Shown here: positions 19,301 through 27,600 of the stretch, in pieces
Numbering within the stretch: position 1 is the stretch's first letter
Layout: every line of letters begins with the position of its first letter
The notes under the pieces: generated by a model
Told to the model about the DNA's origin: nothing
What the model saw: only the letters and a program-made list of their open reading frames with translations
Databases searched by the model: none
Source of the DNA: Lenisia limosa
Lineage: Eukaryota; Breviatea
Assembly (NCBI GenBank): GCA_001655205.1
Contig: LPNZ01002256.1
Location: 1-31,290, forward strand
Length of the DNA: 31,290 nucleotides
Direction: 5' to 3'
Program-made: the position numbers and the translations under genes

Positions 19301-22232
19301 CATACATTTCATTTGATATATTAATATACTATAGTTTACAAATATACAGCGACTGTGATAAATCTTGACCGATTTTCAATTTGATTTCCCAAGGAAAATT
19401 GATCAAGACTTATCCTGGTCACTGTATACATCTGCATGCGTTACTGTTGTATCTTTTGCCAAATTACAGTGAGTCATACCGTTTGTGATATTCGGCTGCA
19501 AGCCTTTGAGAAAAAAGTTTCTCGAATCGATTTCATTGAAAGCCAAACTTGGATCGGGAAGGATTGCTGAAGGCATAACACAAAATAAAATAAAAAATGG
19601 CCAAAAACTGTGTTTTTCAAAATAACAAGTCGATAGTTCATGTTTGATGGGAAAATACAAACGCATTATAATCCAATATCCAAACGTGAAGAGATACCAC
19701 CCATACCCACGGGCGACTGTCCAATAAAGCTCTCTGTTACTTCCGGGAACACGCAGGTAGATCAGAGACAATATACTATATATGAAAGCCTAAGTATTTA
19801 AAAATTTAAGTGTTTCAAAGTAAATACTTTAACATAATACAGAAAGGTGTCCCAGGTTCCAATTTGGATCATACTCCATAACTACCCCATTTCATATGAT
19901 ATGTTGTTTTCTGTAGAATTTCACTTTTATTTCCAAAAGACAGCTATAATATCAATATTTATCGACAATTTTTAAAAATAGAGAACCGAAAGGGACGCTC
20001 TGGTATTGTTAACCAACCTGTTCCGTTGTGGCAAATTTATCTGCTTCTGCCAAATTAGCTGTAAAAGGTCCGAGTGCAGGAGATGTCAGTATATTCTTGT
20101 TAGCTGGAGGAAGTCGACTAATACGTAAGGGACATAAATTTTTTGTGACTGATACCTTATTTCTTGAAGTGTCTATTACTTATATCAGCAGACACACCCC
20201 CAATGATAGCAAGGCACACAACATCTTTAATGCACTGAGTTCGAAGTGAAAATTCAACATATAATATTATATACTGTATGATTTGGTAAATATATTGCAA
20301 ACATAATATACGTTATTCAATTGCTTGAAACCAAGAGTTTTATTGCGTTCATGTGTCCCATTGCTCTTCACTCTTGTATAGACCGGTGAAATATCGATAT
20401 TTAACGATATTTATCGACAATTTATCGAGAAATCCAATCATTTTATAAAACCAGAGTGAAGCTGTAATACCACATTACTAATCAACACCCACTTTATTTG
20501 CAGTGTAACAGCTTCCATGATGAGTTGAGACATAGATGGCAGAATGTGAGGTGAAGCTGTGACCAAAGTCGTCAGCAGCTTTGGGAAACTCTGGAATTTC
20601 ATCTGAATGTTTTAGTTGTTAAAATGACTACACCAAGACAACGAAGCAGTTTTGATTAGCTCAGCTTACAATTGAATTGCCGATAAGAGAGTTCCAATCC
20701 ACAGCAATTTGCTGCACTAACTTCTTCAAGGCAGTATACTTCATAAGGCTTGTAAGTCCGGATAAAATTGTGTTAAGAGCCCTGAAATGTGTATTAAACT
20801 GAATGAATACAAGGAGAGGTTCTTGATAATAGAGTTAGTCATACTCGATAAAAGGAAGTAGCGCCTTTACTGCTTTTGTCTTGATTTCATTTGTCCTAAT
20901 AAGTCATTCAAATTTAACGAGACAAGAGCTAAATGTGAGAATTAATAACGAGTAACCCGTTAGCTTCAAAAATTGCTGTGATAAGAATAGAATATGTGTA
21001 GCTCACATCTAATTTATTTAGATGCCGCGTGATTTCTTATTATTTTACATGGAATACCGTGGCTTGTATTGTTATTAGAGGAACATACATGATTTGGGTA
21101 AATGAGAGATTGAACCAGTTGGCAATTAGAATGGTGTTGTTGACGATGAAATCTGCGCCATAGAGCTGGTCTGAACAGTCAAGGAATACGAAATCAAAGT
21201 TTAAATCAAGCTCAAGTGTCTCCGTGCATAATTTTTATTACAAAAAATATATTAAAGTGCCAATTACACTTAGATAGAATGTCATAATACAGCAAACCCA
21301 CCAACCAGAAATCTCGGCAGTAGGCTGAAGCAGTTTGAGCCAGTGATCTGAACAAACTGCAGCAAGTCTTTCACGGCATTGCTTATTGAATCCAGTGATC
21401 TCAGCATGCCGGATTTTTGAGTTTTGAGTCTTAAAGTTTAATGAGCAAATATTATAATGAAAAAAAATGTAATGCGTACCCAGCATCTCCATTTTCAAGA
21501 GATCTAGAAATTAAGCTTATCCCAACGTTGAGTTTATTTTTGGTTAGATAGTGGAAGTATGGATAAAAAAGTGTTGTGTAAGTTTTTGGGACCGAAAGTG
21601 AAGCTCTTCAAAGGAGATTGGTCTTATAGTGCGAACAGTATATCAAAGCTCACAGATTCCGAATTGGGATCATCCTGCCCTCTTTTCAAATAACCTTCAA
21701 TCTAAAATAGATAAAACAAGGCTAAATATCAATGTCATTCCAACAAGACAAATTTGAAACTCATCTTCTTCCACTCACTTTCCATCCTGTTTCAGGGACG
21801 AGAGGAAGCTTCTTGAGTAGCCTTTCACTCCAACCAGCAAACTAAATAATCACAGCCAAAGGTTTGTTCTAATATTCCTTTAGTGTTTTTGATAACCTCT
21901 TATTAAATGAATTATTTCAAAAGAAAACTAAAGTAGAACCATAAGCTAATGATATTCGAAGCTCGAACCTATGAAGATGCGTATAATGTTCAGTAAATAG
22001 CATTATCTGTAAGTAGATCTTTACTTTTGATTCAAAAAGACAGAGTTTTCGATAAATCATCGATAAATATCGATATCTTGTCAGTCTTTGAAACCAAAAG
22101 TGAAGCTCTAAGCTGAAAGGAGCCTCCTACACCATCAGGATAGAGTCGTGGTTTGCCAATGTCTTCTCCAGGAATCCAGACAATGCATGTATTTGAGTCC
22201 ATGACCTTGTCGATTTGACCCACAACGCGACC
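3578..22232 (-). CDS. ZNFX1-like SF1 helicase with NF-X1 zinc fingers and two C-terminal PARP domains (69 exons)
   Basis: I assembled this gene by hand from GT-AG exons of 30-164 nt. All 69 junctions keep one reading frame (5,517 nt, about 1,838 residues plus stop), which is strong evidence for a real, intact gene. The order matches human ZNFX1 from its N-terminal helical region through the helicase core (Walker A GPPGTGKS, Walker B VVEEAGE, GDHKQ, TRARRG) to NF-X1 fingers. Two PARP catalytic domains follow that human ZNFX1 lacks. The stop is at 3578-3580, directly after the terminal PARP strand PKYLIKF. Exon positions are listed under the regional entries. The 5' end is uncertain: the most upstream exon I trust begins at 22232 with an acceptor, so at least one start exon is missing. 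Likely role: an RNA-binding ATPase in small-RNA or antiviral pathways coupled to ADP-ribosylation (inference). Some small exons could be missed or mis-bounded. Confidence 0.88.
4399..4429 (-). other. 31-nt intron
   Basis: GTATGC...CTTAG removes a frame break between FEKRNVGEA and RMFFHGTT of the second PARP domain. Without it the reading frame stops. Confidence 0.8.
4430..5311 (-). other. Inter-PARP linker and start of second PARP domain (exons 63-65)
   Basis: Exons: 5311-5251, 4954-4872, 4515-4430. The linker is charged and helical (SRSSYFEEELLADKF, WKAEEFQRAVGVFKFLLGS). SVTIFESKFVLDRFNQTKKE then repeats the PARP entry pattern seen before the first domain, consistent with duplication of a PARP module. 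Exon 65 is separated from exon 66 by a 31-nt intron. Confidence 0.78.
4711..4807. mobile_element. MITE copy
   Basis: TCGGTCCGAAAAAAAGACCAGTAAA at the left and CAGTCTTTTTTCGAACC at the right. Inside intron 64 of the fusion gene. Confidence 0.7.
5673..7043 (-). other. First PARP catalytic domain, apparent H-Y-E triad (exons 58-62)
   Basis: Exons: 7043-6987, 6673-6595, 6410-6299, 6100-5987, 5780-5673. Three PARP signatures appear in order. VEVYHGTKNE carries the NAD-binding His. FGQGVYLATDPSKSA carries the Tyr of the G-x-Y-F/L-A motif and is followed by HILVCD. NSEYVCYDARLVRPKYLVKF is the C-terminal strand pair; its Glu in SEYV aligns with the catalytic Glu of tankyrase (AEYVIY). A glutamate there is required for polymer formation in canonical PARPs, so this domain may be active. 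Whether it makes poly- or mono-ADP-ribose cannot be told from sequence. The domain ends about 17 residues after PKYLVKF. Confidence 0.88.
5866..5947. repeat. AATAAAGAAAT minisatellite
   Basis: Seven or so imperfect copies of AATAAAGAAAT in the intron between the last two exons of the first PARP domain. Confidence 0.75.
7241..8079 (-). other. Linker between zinc fingers and first PARP domain (exons 55-57)
   Basis: Exons: 8079-8037, 7542-7466, 7311-7241. QQIE-VKAVYKLENSNIQKKY resembles the strand and helix that open many PARP catalytic domains ('I..I.N..L...Y'). The frame runs directly from exon 55 to exon 56. A possible extra exon near 7851-7893 was left out because it does not fit the phase clearly. 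Confidence 0.72.
8371..9661 (-). other. NF-X1 type zinc-finger cluster (exons 50-54)
   Basis: Exons: 9661-9547, 9059-9000, 8841-8796, 8709-8586, 8428-8371. Cys/His spacing is typical of NF-X1 fingers: KCRHSCPSKCHSGPC, NCDHKCDWQCHSGICPPC, FCDHPCENKLDCGHPC and LCGDSCSTIKDC. The cluster ends with VCCRQN followed by a basic helix (AERIRLRKQELDK), which corresponds to the CPICQ segment after the fingers in human ZNFX1. The cluster seems shorter than in human ZNFX1, with about three to four fingers. Fingers of this type can bind nucleic acid or act in ubiquitin ligation; the function here is not known. Confidence 0.87.
8480..8565. mobile_element. Degenerate MITE copy
   Basis: GTTTTCGAGGATTGATAAAAAAATTCAGTC and CTTTTTTCGAACGGAAATGAAG are recognisable; the left end is eroded. 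A similar eroded copy lies at 9084-9165. Confidence 0.55.
9826..12055 (-). other. SF1 helicase motifs IV-VI and post-helicase segment (exons 42-49)
   Basis: Exons: 12055-11978, 11774-11674, 11582-11483, 10889-10836, 10606-10562, 10400-10330, 10095-10024, 9920-9826. RQARMIPAISRLAKYIYPEL is the family's QHRM motif, with alanine in place of histidine. ITILCTYKAQ is motif IV-like. VNRYQGDEND is motif V, and CVSLTRARRGLIIMGN is motif VI with the arginine finger retained. LVLRCPKHPDS matches the CCQNHPET segment that precedes the zinc fingers in human ZNFX1. In exon 48 the acceptor at 10096 (GTAG before TTGTGTATCC) is the only one that keeps phase. Confidence 0.9.
10238..10310. mobile_element. MITE copy with well-kept inverted repeats
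   Basis: ACTTCACTTCGGTTCG at the left and CGAACCGAAGTAAA at the right flank a shortened core with TTTTCGAGAAATTCCAGTC. Intronic. Confidence 0.75.
12259..13684 (-). other. SF1 helicase motifs II and III (exons 37-41)
   Basis: Exons: 13684-13628, 13015-12924, 12775-12739, 12661-12625, 12329-12259. NADIVAFTVTGGSIHS matches the ADVVGMTTTGAA segment of the family. PRALVVEEAGEILE is the Walker B (the usual DEA is replaced by EEA, as in ZNFX1). LVMIGDHKQ-LRGSVN is motif III. VSLLERLV matches VSLFERLV of human ZNFX1. The 612-nt intron 13627-13016 is long for this gene. Confidence 0.9.
13820..16318 (-). other. ZNFX1-type insert between motifs Ia and II (exons 23-36)
   Basis: Exons: 16318-16253, 16101-16025, 15952-15873, 15649-15593, 15481-15425, 15299-15252, 15136-15080, 15005-14947, 14837-14745, 14588-14490, 14419-14334, 14192-14101, 13999-13943, 13885-13820. 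This is a long, fast-evolving helical insert, as in ZNFX1. Its last part (LRYWSHKAIERAH, then ILLEAKKEG) matches the human segment around LYRLWLQLY. Exon 31 (14837-14745) ends inside a MITE: the last nine codons (PSLQSEIER) and the GTAAAT donor come from the transposon. Exon 25 uses the acceptor at 15953, which avoids an in-frame TAG. Confidence 0.75.
14681..14770. mobile_element. MITE copy overlapping an exon end
   Basis: GGCTTCACTTCGG at the left, TCGGACTGAAGTGAAGG at the right, with ATTGATAAATATTGATATTTA in the core. Exon 31 of the fusion gene ends inside it at 14745, using a GTAAAT donor of the element. Confidence 0.8.
16477..17219 (-). other. SF1 helicase core: Q region, Walker A and motif Ia (exons 20-22)
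   Basis: Exons: 17219-17162, 16967-16884, 16576-16477. LDPSQQEAF matches the Q-type motif (LDDSQMEAL in human ZNFX1). IQGPPGTGKSYLG is a perfect Walker A. VVTTYKNHALDEFL is the family's motif Ia, followed by IVRIGGK. All residues expected for ATP binding are present. These motifs identify an Upf1-like superfamily 1 helicase or translocase. Confidence 0.92.
16637..16727. mobile_element. MITE copy
   Basis: TTCCCTACGGTTCGAAAAAGACTAG at the left, ATTTATCAAGGATTTATC in the core, GGGACCTTAGGGAA at the right. Intronic. Confidence 0.65.
17273..19566 (-). other. ZNFX1-type pre-helicase region (exons 11-19)
   Basis: Exons: 19566-19480, 19114-19034, 18834-18748, 18666-18623, 18323-18243, 18042-17879, 17785-17686, 17531-17481, 17392-17273. 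Segments align by eye with human ZNFX1. PSLAFNEIDSRNFFLKGLQP matches its YNEVHLDERPFLRPNI segment. SHYLETFYTLLRCETF matches YLDTHFRLLREDF. GCNFMTGSLLCIA matches RLLYGSLVCM. ELPFQNTI matches DVPFQRNIV. This is the conserved stretch before the helicase in ZNFX1 proteins and probably forms part of an RNA-contacting platform (inference). The donor of exon 19 is GTTTCACTTCGATCC, which is itself a MITE inverted-repeat sequence. Confidence 0.82.
18065..18116 (+). repeat. Dispersed repeat, copy 1
   Basis: ATTATGTGTGAG followed after 21 nt by CACAAATGGCAAACTTGTG, itself an imperfect palindrome (CACAA/TTGTG). Intronic in the fusion gene. The same two blocks recur at 23468-23507. Confidence 0.6.
19919..20000. 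mobile_element. MITE copy
   Basis: TTTCACTTTTATTTCCAAAAGACAG, ATCAATATTTATCGACAATTT and GAGAACCGAAAGGGACGC. Intronic. Confidence 0.6.
20362..20464. mobile_element. MITE copy
   Basis: GCTCTTCACTCTTGTATAGACCGG at the left, a core with three TATCGA-type motifs, and AAACCAGAGTGAAGC at the right. Intronic; a separate end-like piece (20240-20251) abuts the acceptor of exon 9. Confidence 0.7.
22017..22112. mobile_element. MITE copy overlapping an exon end
   Basis: CTTTACTTTTGATTCAAAAAGAC at the left, CGATAAATCATCGATAAATATCGATA in the core, GAAACCAAAAGTGAAGC at the right. Exon 1 of the fusion gene appears to end within the right arm (donor GTTTCA just below 22095). Confidence 0.75.
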
Positions 22233-23203
22233 CTAGAAAGAGGTAATAAACATATTTAGTTTAATGTTTTCCCCAAAAAGCATTAAAATCGTTGGGAAAC
22301 TGGGTAAAATATTGATTATGAAGTGTTGGTTGATAGCTTCGGCCATATACTTCCTAGTATTTAAAAACACCGTCAATCCCGTAATCATCATGGCCCACCA
22401 TCTTTATCTTCTTTCAGTATTTATATTGGAAATCAGACTTTAATTGCGCTTATTGTTGAGTAGTAAGCATTAAACTGGAAGGAGATGTGGGAGAGTGGAG
22501 GACACGGGAGTTAGAGTTGGATACACAGAACACAAAGAACAAGCTGAGTTGATGCTGTAGTATTGGAATGTAGTTGTTGTGTCATACAATAGAAGATAGG
22601 AGGCTTAAAGAGAAAGCGGCAAATCAAAAGTGGATCTGTATCGATAAAAGTCGAAATAATTCGATATAAATATCATATTTAAACGGTCTTTTTGAGCCCG
22701 ATTCAAGCATGAATTAAGAAGAACATTCAAGAAAAACACAAAATAATAGAAAGACCTAAGCATTGTGGCGTGATTAAACCAATAAGTGCTTTCTTCAGGT
22801 GAGAATGACAACAGCGTAAATTTGTTGCCACATGGTTGTTAGTTATATCCCTAACCCTTCCACAAGGAAGTTTTGTGTAGTGATAGATATACTTGTGATA
22901 GCATGCGCAAAATGTGAAACAACATTCATACTCGTCAGTATGGGTTTCGGTTTATCGAAAAGCACTGGTCGGAAGGTGGCCTGGTAGAGTCTTTATGGCC
23001 TTACTGGGTGTTATAGCCGGCCGTACAATCTTGCATATACTTATATCCGAGGCTTTAATCATAACATGCATTCATTTCCAGTCTTTTCAGGATCTTTCCA
23101 ACAGATCTCGATCTTTGTTTGTACCGGGAACTTAGCGGGAAACATTATACATATTTTCTTCATCAATCCTCTTCTTTCTCTGTTGTTTTTTTTTTTTTTT
23201 TTT

Positions 23204-23295
23204 NNNNNNNNNNNNNNNNNNNNNNNNNNNNNNNNNNNNNNNNNNNNNNNNNNNNNNNNNNNNNNNNNNNNNNNNNNNNNNNNNNNNNNNNNNNN
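23204..23295. other. Assembly gap of 92 N
   Basis: A run of N directly after an 18-nt poly-T tract. Reads probably failed at the homopolymer, so the true length is unknown. Confidence 0.99.
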
Positions 23296-23467
23296 CTTAT
23301 AGTCCTGATGTAATGGACCGCTTCGGATAGATACAACCTTATATTTCATTGCTACGTCTTATCTCACCGCTAATTGCTTTACCTCCTTCCCACCAACCAC
23401 ACACCCCACTTTATTCCCAACCGTATTCAACAAAACCTTGTAAAACTTTTTTTTTCTAGTTCATGAA

Positions 23468-23507
23468 ATTATGTGTGAGTATATAACGCACAAATGGCAA
23501 ACTTGTG
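23468..23507 (+). repeat. Dispersed repeat, copy 2
   Basis: The same ATTATGTGTGAG and CACAAATGGCAAACTTGTG blocks as at 18065-18116, here 9 nt apart and 52 nt before the start codon of the plus-strand gene. Confidence 0.6.
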
Positions 23508-23558
23508 CTCACTAAAAGATGAGCTTGTTTTGTTATTTACTATCTCAGGTTTACGCCA

Positions 23559-24685
23559 ATGTCTTCGCGACCACCTCGTCGAGGGGGACGTGGAGGAAGA
23601 GGTCGTGGCCGAGGCAGAAGAGACCGAAGTATTGGAGAGAGTATGGGGGGGATCTACATTGATGTATTTGTACAAGTAAGGGTGGGGGTAGGTTTGAGTA
23701 TCATGCAGGATGTTATACCTGATTAATCATATAATACGCTTAAACGAAGTGATTTTATAAGATTTGACATTTTTAGGATTAATAAATGCTTCAAAATCGG
23801 AGAAAGAGCCTTCCTCTTCAGCCCTGAGTAAAACGACCTTATTCCTTCGCACGCAGTCAAGTGGACTGTCAAAAGATAAACTTCAAAGTTACTGCAGAGT
23901 ACGTCCAATTTTTACACTAATAACCATTTGTGGTTATCAGAACTTCACTTTCTCTTCCAAGAATGATTGAATTTCTTGATAAATATCTTTATTTTGCCCA
24001 GCTTTTGATTTGTGCAAATTGTAATACACTTTATTGTTAAAGTTCGTGGATGGATTAGAGCTTCATTTTTCGTTCAAAGAGACATATGAAATATTGATAT
24101 TTATGGAGGGTTTATTGATGAATCAGTCTTTTGAGGAACCGGAAAGGGGAGCCTCAGTTATGTATCTTTTACACTTCAGACATTCGGACCTCTGGAAAGA
24201 TTCAGCTACATCAGTTCAAAGAATATTTGCTTTGTTGGGTTCAAAACCGCTGAACAAGCTGAAAAGGTTTGGTTATTCTCAAGATTATTTTGCACTCTAC
24301 CCCAGTCCCCCCATCTTGAACAAGTGGGAAATTTTCTATCAAATAACAGACTCTATCTGGTTTCTTACTATTGTGTTTTTAGTAGAAATTAAACAACAGT
24401 AGTATCTTTAAGTATCTCTATTAATGCAACTTAGGCACTTCAAGGCCTAAAAACCAATTTTGGATTATCCGTTCAATACGCAAGTAAGAAAGGTTTTTTG
24501 ATTTATAGTTTTTTTGTTGATACAAATATCATCGTATTTGCATTTACCAATAATTGAGAATTTGACATTTGATTTTCTCCAGAGTCCAAAATTGAAGAAC
24601 CAGAATCTTCCTCCAGGGGGACACGGGGAGGTGCAAGTCGCGGTGGCAAAGGCCCAAGAGATCCCAACGAATTTGAAACTGTTGG
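23559..24685 (+). other. RGG/RG-rich N terminus of the plus-strand helicase
   Basis: Exon 1 codes MSSRPPRRGGRGGRGRGRGR. Exon 2 adds SSSRGTRGGASRGGKGPRD. RGG tails bind RNA and are typical of proteins in germ granules and other RNP condensates, and they are common arginine-methylation targets. The start codon is the first ATG of the frame and lies just after a TTTACGCCA leader. A possible 5'-UTR acceptor (CTCAG) lies at 23544-23548. Confidence 0.75.
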
Positions 24686-27600
24686 GTTTTATTGTATTAT
24701 CTTTTTTTTTTTCATAATAAAAAAATATACTTCTAATCATTCAGCACCTTCGAGAAAAGAGACAAAACCCTCAAGATGGAAGATATTGCAAGAACACGGT
24801 TTGTAGGAAAATATTAAGAAGGGTATTAGCACATTTTTACCAGCTCCTCTTCATGATATATAGTATATCTTCGCCATGAATATATAATCCTTCAGCCTGC
24901 TCAAATAGTAGATGTTAGTTTTGCTAATGGAATAAATGATTCTTTCAGTCAAGCTTTATTTTTGGTTACCATAAAATATTACTTCAATATTATGCAGTTT
25001 AAAGAACTGAATACGAATTTCCTGTTTGAAAGTGACATCCCTAGAATGTACTTGCAGACAAATCTAAAATGAAGAAGGAGATTGAAACAGAAGCTATTTT
25101 GTCACAGTGGGTTTTAGTTGTTCAATGCTGGAGGATGCTATTGTTAAGCTTTTGAAAATGATACACATGATAGGTTATCATGCACTATGGTAACATAATA
25201 TTTGATGCGTATTTTAATATATTGATATGTACTCCTACAATCTGATAATAACCAAAATACCGTTGCGTGTATAAAATAATATTGTTTCACTTAGGTTTAA
25301 AAATGGATGTAAAATACCGATATTTGTCGACGACTCAGTCTTTTTGAATAATATGCGAAGCTGGACTTTTTAATTTAAACAATGTGGAATTGATAGATTA
25401 ATATCATATATTCAGATGGGATGAAATGTCGAAGGAAAATCCCAACGAAAGGCTTGAAGAGGCTCTTGCAAACAGACTGAGCATATCCAAAGCTGGTACA
25501 TGGGGTTTGATAAAGCTATGCTCGTGCGACAAAACCCCATCATTTTAAGATATCACGTCACTTTTAAATTTGGAGAAATAAATAAGCATGCAATTGTTGT
25601 TTATTCTGCTTCATATCGAAGTGAAGCTTTCAAAATAAGCAATATCCACAATTTATTCATTGTTCTAGAAACCATTGAGCTCCCTCATGTAGCCCCTTTT
25701 ATGGACAACGTCTTCGCTGATGACGGTGATATGGTCTTAGTGCCGCATCTTCCTTGCGCTCATTCGGTATGCTGAGAGGTTGCCCTGGTCAAATCGTATA
25801 GTTTTCAAGTCTAAAATCACCCATAGAAAGTGCAAAATTCCATTAATTTAGATGATGATTTCACAAAGTGGTGTAAAACAGAGACATTACTATGAATTCA
25901 GCTTCTAGTCTCACATAATCGATTAAACTCCTTTCTTCTACATTTGTCCACCTCACCTCAGAACAATAATTGTATAAAATTACGAAGAAAAATTAAGCAG
26001 AATCCCGCTTTTATACGTGTTTTGAGGCAATATTAAGCTCCAAGTTGCAAAATGATAGTTGAAAAACTTTGAAGGTTAATTTTAGTGAAATAATGGACCT
26101 ACAGTATTTACTGGGACAACAGTTGTCCTCATTTTTTCCTTGATACTAATCGCTAAAATTAATGGTGAAATATTTATAGAAAAAATATAGGATGAAAAGA
26201 AACACTTTTTTGAATATTTTTGGGATTGATTGTTTTAGTCATCTGAAATGGCCAACAAAGTTCTTCCAGGTGCCATTCTTGGAGTGAGTGGGGCTGTTCA
26301 AGGATGATCTCTATGTGAAAACCATTCATGGTGGATTTCACAATGGAGAATTATTTTATTTCCTCAGTATTGGTTGACTCTCCTTGTAATGTTACAATCG
26401 CTTTGGCGTGAAAAACCCATGAAAGATTTATCAACAAATTCAGTAAACAAAAGTGAAGCCCTGAATATACAAGCTAATCAATATATGTAGGGCGAAGAAG
26501 ACGTTGACAAATACGTCAAAACAAGCGCGGTTCTATTTCAACATGACCAATACAGTGAATTCTACTCCCATGCTAGATTCCTGAGGTTTGGAGTTTGTTG
26601 TATAGCTTTCACTTGATGTTATCATTCATTATTCCTTTTAATCATCATTTTCTTATTCATTCAGGCACCACGTTGGAATAGCTGGATACGACGAAAAAAG
26701 GGTTGGAGCAGTGAACTTCTTGATATATTGTTGATTCAATATTTGACCTTCACTTTTGATTCCAAGAGACTGAAATAATATCGCAACTTATCAAGGTTTA
26801 ATCAAGAAATTCACTCATTTTTGGAACCAAAAGTGAAGCGCTATCAAACATACGGTCGATGGCCTTCCACCTCATGTCATGACACCAAGAATTACCACCA
26901 TTACTGTATGTTTAACTTGTTCAGTTTCTCAATGAAGCCAATATCAAGAGACTCACTCGCAGAACATTTTCTGGGCTCATCAATAATGGTACTGTTCGGT
27001 ATTTATAATTTATCCAATTGTTTGATCTGTATTGTATTTTTACACACCATAATGACTTTTGAAAAAAGTGCTGTTACATACGATATTTTCCATAAGCTGA
27101 ATATAGAATCCCACCAATCAAAATACTAAGCTATTGTGTAATCAGCAAGTTTCTACCCGATCAGGAATTTATGCATGTATTATTCTTTCAAAAGAACAAC
27201 TGGCAGAAATGACACAAGTGACAACGCTTTCGTCTTATTATAATAATGAATCGCGTGATTTTCCAGGAACCAAAGTACAACGCAATCGATTGCCTTATGT
27301 CTGCATGTCCTTGGAACCAGATGACTGTTTGCCTTTAAGACGGAAATTGTACCAGAGCAAGGGGCGGACTGTTGACAATATCTTTTTGGTACGCGAATAA
27401 GCTCTGTTTAATGTGATTCTTGGAAACGTACAATACGACATGCGTCAATATTTCTGAATCTAATGCTTGTAGGTTTGCTGAGGAGTACAATAACCATTTT
27501 AAACAGAACAAGCACAATATTGGGTGAATTAATACTATAATAATGACATTATACCTCTTTTATTTTATAATTTCTCATTTCTATATACCGGTATATATAT

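Larger units (their letters stand above)
20014..22232 (-). other. N-terminal helical region of the fusion gene (exons 1-10)
   Basis: Exons: 22232-22095, 21841-21779, 21701-21654, 21429-21298, 21219-21089, 20895-20845, 20781-20670, 20602-20493, 20234-20196, 20117-20014. The encoded sequence is mostly amphipathic helix (for example MKFQSFPKLLTTLV, LQINALKMLCALLSLGV). It occupies the place of the armadillo-like region before the ZNFX1 core, and similarity at this end is weak. Exon 1 (GRVVGQIDKVMDS...) has no recognised domain. Its best frame-compatible donor (GTTTCA, just below 22095) lies inside a MITE inverted repeat. A GTGTAG donor at 22132 would be out of phase with exon 2. A possible upstream start, ATGGTGGGCCATGAT near 22392-22406, was seen but does not join in phase. 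Confidence 0.7.
22233..23558. promoter_or_regulatory. Divergent intergenic region shared by the two helicase genes
   Basis: About 1.3 kb separates the first trusted exon of the minus-strand gene from the ATG of the plus-strand gene. It should contain both promoters and the missing 5' exon(s) of the minus-strand gene. I see no clear TATA box. It also holds a decayed MITE-like stretch (about 22618-22705), a poly-T tract (23186-23203) and the sequence gap. Confidence 0.4.

Noticed and set aside
20028-20249. Plus-strand open frame of 73 codons
   Set aside because: It is the reverse of exons 9 and 10 of the fusion gene plus their intron.
22914-23135. Plus-strand open frame in the divergent region
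   Set aside because: No splice structure and no recognisable domain; probably chance.
27134-27400. Plus-strand open frame of 88 codons taken as a single exon
   Set aside because: Only the part from 27267 is used; the upstream part would need a phase that does not match the preceding exon.
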